From an uncultured Eubacteriales bacterium (GTDB lineage Bacteria; Bacillota; Clostridia; Lachnospirales; Anaerotignaceae): a stretch of DNA of 6,263 nucleotides. The first letter of the stretch is position 1. Each line of letters opens with the position of its first letter. The stretch covers positions 1-6,263 of the forward strand of contig CAKQPE010000116.1 in the NCBI GenBank assembly GCA_934256695.1. Reading direction: 5' to 3'. Made by a program: the position numbers and the translations under genes. Below, piece by piece: positions 1-4,063 of the stretch. Below the pieces are notes generated by a model. It was not told where the DNA came from. It saw only the letters and a program-made list of their open reading frames with translations, and ran no database searches.

Positions 1-67
1 TTCCAAACTCGAAAGCCGTCCCTGAAAGGGAAGGTGGCAAACCGAAGGTTTGACGGAAGGGTTTAAA
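1..67 (+). repeat. Hairpin-rich intergenic repeat unit
   Basis: The segment folds into a nested structure. An outer stem CCGTC (16-20) / GACGG (52-56) encloses two small hairpins, CCCT (20-23) / AGGG (27-30) and AAACC (39-43) / GGTTT (47-51). It resembles a class of short palindromic intergenic elements that I associate with Clostridia genomes and that end in GACGGA(A/T)GAGGG-like sequence. It has no coding capacity. Only this near-complete copy and a fragment at 126-144 lie in the window, so membership of a genome-wide family is inferred from resemblance. Confidence 0.5.
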
Positions 68-125
68 CTAACGATAACTTATAATTTAAATCGTTTTATT
101 TCGATTTTGGTATAAAACAAAATTT

Positions 126-144
126 CCCTCATCCGTCACTTCGC
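126..144 (-). repeat. Partial, inverted copy of the 1-67 repeat
   Basis: Read on the minus strand this is GCGAAGTGACGGATGAGGG, matching the end of the 1-67 unit (GACGGAAGGG) in inverted orientation. About 60 bases of AT-rich DNA separate the two. It lies just downstream of the thiW stop codon. It could be a truncated copy or one end of a small element. No clear terminator for thiW is visible here. Confidence 0.35.
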
Positions 145-169
145 AGACATATCTGAATAGCTTGCCTTC

Positions 170-688
170 TTATCTTTTCAATTTATCCTCTATTATGCTG
201 AATACTCCGGCTTTCTTCAACGCACCTATAAGTATTCCGGAAAGTATTGAGCCACCCACCGTAGAAACAAGAAACGGTATTATGTAGGCATAAAAAGCAA
301 TGTCTCCCGCAGAGTTGCCAAGTATAAGTATTGAAACGGGATAAGCACAAAGTCCGCCTAAAATACCTGTTCCGAAAACTTCCGCAACCAATGTAAACGG
401 TATATTTTTGCTGAATTTATATGCAAGACCGCATAACAATGCACCGAACATACTTCCCGGAAAAGCCATTACACTGCCTAAACCAAAGAGATTTCTTATA
501 AGACTTGCACAAAAAGCAACTGCCACACCGTATGCCGGGCCAAGAAATACGGCACAGAGTATATTTACCATATGCTGCACAGGGGCACATTTGCTTGCAA
601 AAACAGGGAATGAAAATAAACTTCCCACTACTGCAACAGCACACAGCAGACCTGCCGCCGCAAGTTTTTTAATATTTGTATTTTTCAT
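170..688 (-). CDS. thiW: ECF transporter S component ThiW (thiazole/thiamine precursor uptake)
   Basis: A 172-residue, very hydrophobic protein with about five or six predicted membrane segments. It shows the conserved ThiW pattern: FSFPVF...KCAPVQH (25-39), a GPxYG turn (50-54), SLIRN (62-66), AFPGSMFGALL (75-85), the E-x-x-GTGILGG stretch (103-112) and AYP (115-117). ThiW is the substrate-binding membrane subunit of an energy-coupling factor importer, predicted in comparative genomics to take up the thiazole moiety of thiamine. The shared ATPase and T subunits are not in the window. ATG at 688 is supported by an AGGAG (696-700) eight bases upstream. The gene stands alone behind its own promoter, a TPP riboswitch and further leader structures, so repression by thiamine pyrophosphate is expected. 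Family assignment is firm; the exact substrate (thiazole or thiamine) is inferred. Confidence 0.93.
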   Translation of the reverse strand: MKNTNIKKLAAAGLLCAVAVVGSLFSFPVFASKCAPVQHMVNILCAVFLGPAYGVAVAFCASLIRNLFGLGSVMAFPGSMFGALLCGLAYKFSKNIPFTLVAEVFGTGILGGLCAYPVSILILGNSAGDIAFYAYIIPFLVSTVGGSILSGILIGALKKAGVFSIIEDKLKR

Positions 689-719
689 TTTTACGCTCCT
701 TTTTAATTAAAAATATAAA

Positions 720-752
720 GAGAAAACGGCGGTAAAACAGCGTCCGTTTCTC
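720..752 (-). terminator. Third leader hairpin, possible weak terminator before thiW
   Basis: GAGAAACGG (752-744) pairs with CCGTTTTCTC (729-720) with one bulged base, giving a nine-pair stem. It is followed on the minus strand by a broken T-rich run (TTTATATTTTT). The tail is interrupted by A residues, so termination would be weaker than at the two upstream terminators. It could instead be an mRNA 5'-stabilising hairpin or part of an antitermination switch. The thiW Shine-Dalgarno starts about 20 bases downstream. Confidence 0.35.
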
Positions 753-756
753 ATAG

Positions 757-784
757 AAAAAACAGTTTCCGATAATACGGAAAC
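757..784 (-). terminator. Second intrinsic terminator in the thiW leader
   Basis: On the minus strand GTTTCCG (784-778) and CGGAAAC (771-765) form a perfect seven-pair stem around a six-base loop, followed by CTGTTTTTTC. This is a compact Rho-independent terminator. It lies downstream of the unclassified folded element (796-887), as an expression platform would. A second terminator after the one belonging to the TPP riboswitch suggests a separate control point. Confidence 0.72.
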
Positions 785-795
785 ACACGGAAAAG

Positions 796-887
796 TCGGT
801 CGAGACTTATTGGTCTCCTCTCACGCCGGAACACGGCTTCCCATCGCTGTAAAACCCAAAGACACAGGACGCTCCTCCTCTGTCCGA
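796..887 (-). promoter_or_regulatory. Unclassified structured leader element, candidate second riboswitch-like domain
   Basis: Between two terminators the minus strand can fold into a closed multibranch structure. An outer stem TCGG (887-884) / CCGA (799-796) encloses three hairpins. The first is ACAgAGGA / TCCTgTGT (883-876 with 869-862), with a G-G mismatch and the loop GGAGCG. The second is CGGC / GCCG (837-834 with 828-825). The third is GAGAC / GTCTC (817-813 with 806-802). The unpaired joining segments are purine-rich (GATGGGAA, GTGAGAGGA), as in ligand-binding RNAs. I cannot match it to TPP, cobalamin, SAM, FMN, lysine, glycine, guanidine, M-box or T-box consensus. The fold was drawn by eye. 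It may be a novel aptamer, a protein-binding RNA, or an inserted repeat that happens to fold. Confidence 0.42.
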
Positions 888-931
888 TTATTCGTTTATC
901 TCTTTTTCACTTCCTTTCAAAGAGCCTATGT

Positions 932-967
932 AAAAAAACAGGAGATCTTCCAAAACAGAAAATCTCC
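932..967 (-). terminator. Intrinsic terminator, expression platform of the TPP riboswitch
   Basis: On the minus strand GGAGATTTTC (967-958) pairs with GAAGATCTCC (950-941), ten pairs including one G-U. The loop is TGTTTTG, and TG plus a seven-T run (938-932) follows. It starts about 18 bases after the TPP aptamer. Its loop and upper 5' arm are complementary to the 5' edge of the aptamer (see findings), as expected of a terminator/antiterminator switch that shuts off thiW when TPP is bound. Confidence 0.87.
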
Positions 968-984
968 GAATAGTTGTCTTTTTT

Positions 985-1074
985 CTTCCTACATCGGCAT
1001 TATCCGCTTCAGGTTAAAAGGGTCAAAGTTACATTACTTTTTCTCAGCCTAAAAACATAAGCTCCCCTGTTTTG
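985..1074 (-). promoter_or_regulatory. TPP riboswitch (thi-box) controlling thiW
   Basis: Reading the minus strand, the thi-box blocks occur in order: GGGGAGC (1067-1061); P2 formed by AGCTTA / TAGGCT; the pyrimidine-sensing CTGAGA (1047-1042); a P3 hairpin AAAGT / ACTTT; GACCCTTTTAACCTGA; GGATAATGCCG; and the closing GTAGGAAG. These bind the pyrimidine and pyrophosphate ends of thiamine pyrophosphate. Two departures from consensus are visible: GTAGGAAG lacks one G of the usual GTAGGGAAG, and TTAACCTGA replaces TGAACCTGA. P1 is weak, because few Watson-Crick pairs flank the core. The predicted transcript start is only two or three bases upstream. A terminator follows directly, so control is probably by premature termination. 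Confidence 0.96.
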
Positions 1075-1083
1075 TTCGTCCAA

Positions 1084-1112
1084 ATTATATCACTGCACCA
1101 AATATTTGTCAA
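1084..1112 (-). promoter_or_regulatory. Consensus sigma-A promoter of the thiW leader
   Basis: On the minus strand a perfect -35 TTGACA (1112-1107) is separated by 17 bases from a perfect -10 TATAAT (1089-1084). Transcription should begin near 1076-1077, just ahead of the TPP aptamer. Such a strong promoter fits a gene governed by attenuation rather than by initiation. The -35 box abuts the dispersed repeat that begins at about 1111. Confidence 0.93.
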
Positions 1113-1240
1113 CTGACTTAAAACCGTTGGACTCCGTCTCAAACTCTGCAAGCCTTCTTGGTCAGAAATTTTCGCTTTGCGAAAACGGTCTTCGACTGCC
1201 GCATTTATTTTTGCGGTTCCCTAAAGGCTTGACCTAAACT
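1111..1240 (+). repeat. Dispersed intergenic repeat, copy 1 (expanded)
   Basis: The first 45 bases (AACTGACTTAAAACCGTTGG and on to AAGCCTT) match the sequence at 6202-6243 with few changes. Here the CAAGCCTT (1149-1156) and AAGGCTTG (1224-1231) arms are separated by about 67 bases. That insert holds hairpins TTTTCGC / GCGAAAA (1170-1186) and CCGCA / TGCGG (1199-1215). In the other copy the equivalent arms are two bases apart. No reading frame is convincing. It looks like a non-coding repeat family with a variable internal stem. Confidence 0.5.
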
Positions 1241-1247
1241 TTAATAA

Positions 1248-1275
1248 AAATCCCATGACATTAGTCATGGGATTT
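1248..1275 (-). terminator. Terminator at the end of the dnaX-to-thiamine-binding-protein operon
   Basis: AAATCCCATGAC (1248-1259) and GTCATGGGATTT (1264-1275) form a perfect 12-pair stem with the four-base loop ATTA. On the minus strand the stem continues into TTTTTATTAAAG. It lies about 75 bases past the last stop codon (1350) and is the strongest hairpin between the operon and the thiW promoter. T runs are poorer on the other side, so it probably works mainly on the minus strand. Confidence 0.78.
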
Positions 1276-1282
1276 GATAAAA

Positions 1283-1342
1283 GTTTTGATCCAACTTTTT
1301 CAAAAGTTGGTCAGGGTGTGGGGTGAAACCCTACGGTCTTAT
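1283..1342. repeat. Short hairpin repeat next to the operon end
   Basis: CCAACTTT (1291-1298) pairs with AAAGTTGG (1303-1310) around the loop TTCA. This is followed by an AGGGT...ACCCT stem (1313-1332). The arrangement resembles common intergenic repeats of gut Clostridia (TTTTTCAAAAG core, then a G-rich/C-rich hairpin). Only one copy lies in the window, so calling it a repeat is recognition, not proof. It may assist transcript 3'-end formation. Confidence 0.35.
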
Positions 1343-1349
1343 ATCTTTT

Positions 1350-1679
1350 TTACTCGTTCATGTCTTTGTTTCTTGTGTCTACTTCAAGATATTTGTCTGT
1401 TTTCTGGTTAATTGTAAGTACACCGTCTGTAGGATTAAAGAATATCTTAACAAAAGTGTTTACTCCCGGCGCACCTGCCTTTACAGCTATAAGCTGGCAC
1501 TGCTTTACTATCTCCATAAGCTCGTCATAGTCACCCTCTATTGTTGTCTCAAAAGGTGATACAAAATATTTAAGCCCTGTACTGTCTATGTACGCAATTA
1601 CTTCATCTACTATTCTTACTGTCTCGTTGTCATCAAGAGTAAGCGGAAGAACCTGTATAGCTACGCTTGCTGGTACCAT
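1350..1679 (-). CDS. MTH1187/YkoF-family thiamine-binding protein
   Basis: A 109-residue soluble protein of the small family that contains archaeal MTH1187 and the domain of Bacillus YkoF (Pfam Thiamine_BP, formerly DUF77). Visible hallmarks are the opening ASVAIQVLPL (4-13), VDEVIAYIDSTGLKYFVSPFETTIEGDYDELMEIV in pieces at 24-58 with the core FETTIEGD at 43-50, and a KAGAPGVNTFVKI strand (67-79). Family members adopt a ferredoxin-like fold, assemble as oligomers and bind thiamine or related molecules at subunit interfaces. No enzymatic role is established. The start ATG at 1679 has AGAGGTG seven bases upstream. It begins 22 bases after folA and is the last gene of the operon. No TPP riboswitch precedes it, unlike thiW downstream. 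The ligand in this organism is inferred only from the family. Confidence 0.88.
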   Translation of the reverse strand: MVPASVAIQVLPLTLDDNETVRIVDEVIAYIDSTGLKYFVSPFETTIEGDYDELMEIVKQCQLIAVKAGAPGVNTFVKIFFNPTDGVLTINQKTDKYLEVDTRNKDMNE

Positions 1680-1701
1680 TTAAAAACACCTCTTTAATTT
1701 T

Positions 1702-2193
1702 TTATATACGTTTATAAGTTACAAAACTGAATTTTGTTCCATTATATTCTTTTATATCGCTTTTTTCAACAATTTTCCATTCATCAAGCTCATCAAGATT
1801 ATCTATGAATGTGTCGGCATCGTCAAATATCTTTTCTATTTTTGTAATATAAGCAGTATCGCAGTATTTAAGCATCTGTCTGTATATAGTGCCGCCGCCT
1901 ATTACAAATACATTCTTTCCTTCGTATTTCTTTGCTTCCTCTGCCGCTTCCTCTACGGAGGAAACCTTTATTATGCCCTCAACGGGAATGTTTTCCTGCC
2001 TTGATATAACAATGTTTACTCTGTTTTTAAGAGGCTTTCCGTCGGGAAATGACTCCAAAGTTTTTCTTCCAAGTATAACAACGGAATCTCTTGTCTTTTC
2101 TCTGAAAAATTTCATGTCCTCAGGAAGTGGTGTAAGAAGATCGCCGTTTTTGCCTATACCCCATTTTTCATCTGCCGCAACTATCATTATCAT
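1702..2193 (-). CDS. folA: Dihydrofolate reductase
   Basis: Reduces dihydrofolate to tetrahydrofolate with NADPH, regenerating the cofactor oxidised by the thymidylate synthase encoded immediately upstream. I chose ATG 2193, giving 163 residues. An AAGGAGGA (2201-2208) sits seven bases upstream and the product then starts MIMIVAADEKWGIG, the normal DHFR N-terminus. A longer in-frame start at 2229 would lie inside thyA and add 12 unrelated residues. Seen: the Met20-loop region GIGKNGDLL (12-20), acidic substrate residue Asp26 in LPED, Phe30, the NADPH-binding GRKT (42-45), Arg58 for the folate glutamate, and GGGTIY (99-104). The tryptophan usual before LPxD (Trp22 in E. coli) is Thr21 here, a change I have seen in related clostridial forms. 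The Shine-Dalgarno overlaps the thyA stop, so the two are probably translationally coupled. Confidence 0.96.
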   Translation of the reverse strand: MIMIVAADEKWGIGKNGDLLTPLPEDMKFFREKTRDSVVILGRKTLESFPDGKPLKNRVNIVISRQENIPVEGIIKVSSVEEAAEEAKKYEGKNVFVIGGGTIYRQMLKYCDTAYITKIEKIFDDADTFIDNLDELDEWKIVEKSDIKEYNGTKFSFVTYKRI

Positions 2194-2206
2194 GGGTTTT
2201 TCCTCC

Positions 2207-3037
2207 TTAAATCGCAATCGGTATTTCACCTATGCTCGGACCGTATTCATAGCCCTCCAAATCAAAGTCATCTACCGTAAAGTCGTAGAAATTTTTAACA
2301 TCCTTGTTTATTATAAACTTAGGTGCTTTTTTCGGCTCTCTGCTTATAAGTTCCTTTATCTGGTCAATATGTCTGTTATAAATATGCATATCGCTTATTA
2401 CGTGAATAAGCTCTCCTGCCTCAAGCCCGCTTACCTGTGCAAACATATGCACCAAAACCGCATACTGCACCACGTTCCAGTTATTAGCCGTAAGTGTATC
2501 CTGTGATCTCTGATTTAATATGGCATTTAGCTTATTGCCTGTAACATTAAAAGTCATGCTGTAGGCACAAGGATAAAGATTCATTTCGTTAAGGTCGGCA
2601 AAATTATAAATGTTTGTCATTATTCTTCTGCTGTAAGGATTGTTTTTTAAATCAAAAAGCACTCTGTCCACCTGATCGAACTCGCCCTCTTTGTACTTAT
2701 GCTTAACAGAAAGCTGATAACCGTATGCCTTGCCTATTGTGCCGTCTGCTCCTGCCCACTCGTCCCAAACATGGCTGTTAAGCTCACTTATCTTGTTTGA
2801 TTTCTTTTGCCATATCCATAAAAGCTCATCTATGGCTGATTTAAGATAAGTACGTCTTAAAGTCAGTATAGGGAACTCCTTTGACAAATCGTATCTGTTT
2901 ACAACACCGAACTTCTTTATTGTATAGGCTTCTGTGCCATCTGCCCATTTAGGTCTGTTTTTTTCGTTTTCTGTTGAATATCCGTTTTCTAAAATATCTT
3001 TGCAGTTAGATATAAAAATTTCGTCTGCTAAGCTCAT
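2207..3037 (-). CDS. thyA: Thymidylate synthase (folate-dependent, ThyA type)
   Basis: Makes dTMP from dUMP using methylenetetrahydrofolate and releases dihydrofolate, which the next gene's product recycles. The 276-residue length is normal for the family. Seen: catalytic Cys157 in LYPC, the phosphate-binding pair Arg137-Arg138 in YSRRI, QRSQD (176-180), NVVQYAVLVHMFAQ (188-201), the nucleotide-binding HIYNRH (218-223) and the conserved C-terminal PIAI. Departures from the E. coli pattern are PCA in place of PCH after the nucleophile, TANNWN in place of the GxPFN segment, and WADGTEA in place of RTGTGT. These suggest a divergent subgroup, but the core residues are intact, so an active enzyme is likely. 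ATG 3037 has GGAGG (3043-3047) five bases upstream. The gene lies 15 bases after recR. Confidence 0.96.
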   Translation of the reverse strand: MSLADEIFISNCKDILENGYSTENEKNRPKWADGTEAYTIKKFGVVNRYDLSKEFPILTLRRTYLKSAIDELLWIWQKKSNKISELNSHVWDEWAGADGTIGKAYGYQLSVKHKYKEGEFDQVDRVLFDLKNNPYSRRIMTNIYNFADLNEMNLYPCAYSMTFNVTGNKLNAILNQRSQDTLTANNWNVVQYAVLVHMFAQVSGLEAGELIHVISDMHIYNRHIDQIKELISREPKKAPKFIINKDVKNFYDFTVDDFDLEGYEYGPSIGEIPIAI

Positions 3038-3052
3038 CTTTACCTCCGCTTT

Positions 3053-3652
3053 TTACATAGGTCTTCTGCCTTCCAAGGCACGGGAAAGTGTAACCTCATC
3101 AACATACTCCAAGTCTCCGCCTACAGGCACACCGTTTGCTATCCTGCTTACGGTTATTCCCAAAGGCTTAATAAGCCTGCTTATATACATAGCCGTAGCT
3201 TCACCCTCAACATTTGGGTTAGTGGCTATTATTATTTCCTGCGGCGGCTCTTTTTGTATTCTTTCAAGAAGCTCTTTTATTTTTATATCGTTGGGGCCTA
3301 CTCCCGTCATAGGAGATATTGCACCATGCAGCACATGATAAACACCTTTGTATTCCTTTGTTTTTTCGTATGCCGCCATATCTCTCGGGTCTTCAACAAC
3401 CATTATAACTGACTTGTCCCTCTTAGGGTTTGAGCATACCGGGCAAACATCACTGTCTGACAGATTACAGCATACGGAACAGTACTTTATATTTTCTTTT
3501 GCTTTTATAATAGACTCCGAAAGGGCTTTTGCCTTTTCTTCAGGCATATTTATAATATAAAAAGCCAGTCTCTGTGCCGATTTTGTGCCTATTCCCGGAA
3601 GGGAGGAAAGCTCCTCTATAAGACGGGTAATATAACTTCCGTAATAATTCAT
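3053..3652 (-). CDS. recR: Recombination mediator protein RecR
   Basis: Works with RecO (and RecF) to load RecA onto SSB-coated single-stranded DNA during gap repair. It is 199 residues, the usual size. Domains in order: a helix-hairpin-helix with SSLPGIGTKSAQRLAFYI (16-33); a C4 zinc motif with Cys58, Cys61, Cys70 and Cys73 (CSVC...CPVC); a Toprim domain from about 81 with MVVEDPRDMAAYE (84-96), the HVLHGAISPMTGVGP loop (106-120) and ATNPNVEGEATAMYI (143-157); then the C-terminal ANGVPVGGDLEYVDEVTLSRALEGR block, which carries the Walker B-like segment. Nothing essential is missing. The AAGGA site upstream of ATG 3652 has a long ten-base spacer, so initiation may be modest. It starts 24 bases after ybaB, in the order also found in Bacillus (dnaX-yaaK-recR). 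Confidence 0.97.
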   Translation of the reverse strand: MNYYGSYITRLIEELSSLPGIGTKSAQRLAFYIINMPEEKAKALSESIIKAKENIKYCSVCCNLSDSDVCPVCSNPKRDKSVIMVVEDPRDMAAYEKTKEYKGVYHVLHGAISPMTGVGPNDIKIKELLERIQKEPPQEIIIATNPNVEGEATAMYISRLIKPLGITVSRIANGVPVGGDLEYVDEVTLSRALEGRRPM

Positions 3653-3676
3653 TATAGATTCTTCCTTCTGTTTTTA

Positions 3677-4015
3677 TCAGAACATTCCGTTGCCTACGCC
3701 GCCTGTAATCTTGCCCATTTCGTTATTTGCCATTTCGTCAGCCTGTCTTACAGCCTCGTTTACGGCAGAAAGTATAAGGTCTTCAAGCATTTCCACATCT
3801 TCAGGGTCTACAACCTCAGGATTAATCTTTATTGACTGGATAACTCTTTTGCCTGTAATAACAATCTTTACTGCTCCGCCGCCTGATGTTGTTTCAACTG
3901 TCTTTTCTGCCAAAGCCGCCTGAGCTTCTTCCATTTTCTTCTGCATTTTCTGAGCCTGTTTCATTAAGTTGTTCATGTTCATGCCGCCCATTGCACCAAA
4001 TCCGCCTCTTGCCAT
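3677..4015 (-). CDS. ybaB: YbaB/EbfC family nucleoid-associated DNA-binding protein
   Basis: A small (112-residue) dimeric DNA-binding protein whose family coats the nucleoid and is almost always encoded between dnaX and recR. Seen: a Gly/Met-rich N-terminus (GGFGAMGGMNMNN), a charged helix MKQAQKMQKKMEEAQAAL that likely forms the dimer coiled coil, a strand region VKIVITGKRVIQSIKINPEVV, then the acidic helix DPEDVEMLEDLILSAVNEAVRQAD and a flexible GGVGNGMF tail. I chose ATG 4015 because AGGAGGA (4024-4030) lies eight bases upstream. An in-frame TTG at 4033 would place the ribosome binding site inside the gene and add MRRILT. The dnaX stop lies 48 bases upstream. The precise role in this organism is not visible. 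Confidence 0.95.
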   Translation of the reverse strand: MARGGFGAMGGMNMNNLMKQAQKMQKKMEEAQAALAEKTVETTSGGGAVKIVITGKRVIQSIKINPEVVDPEDVEMLEDLILSAVNEAVRQADEMANNEMGKITGGVGNGMF

Positions 4016-4063
4016 AGTTAAAATCCTCCTCAAATATCAATTAATAATTTTTTATTTTATTTA

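Noticed and set aside
50..85. Plus-strand TTGACG (50-55) and TATAAT (80-85) as a promoter
   Set aside because: The spacer is 24 bases, too long for sigma-A, and no plus-strand gene follows.
813..887. The second leader domain as a degenerate TPP or cobalamin riboswitch
   Set aside because: GGAGGAGC and GGCGTGAGA faintly recall the thi-box, and GATGGGAAG with GAGGAGACC faintly recall cobalamin segments. The other required blocks (GGATAATGCC, AACCTGA, or the cobalamin CACTGTAA) are absent.
810..1052. 80-codon plus-strand frame antisense to the thiW leader
   Set aside because: It runs through the reverse complement of the TPP riboswitch and its terminator, with no ribosome binding site or domain.
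2194..2229. Longer folA start giving 175 residues
   Set aside because: It would begin inside thyA and lacks its own Shine-Dalgarno; ATG 2193 has an ideal AAGGAGGA and the family-typical N-terminus.
1889..2506. 205-codon open frame on the plus strand across folA and thyA
   Set aside because: It is antisense to two confidently identified enzymes, has no recognisable domain, and reads as reverse-complement composition.
4016..4033. TTG start for ybaB six codons upstream
   Set aside because: That TTG is part of the TTGAGGAGGA stretch that serves as ribosome binding site for ATG 4015.
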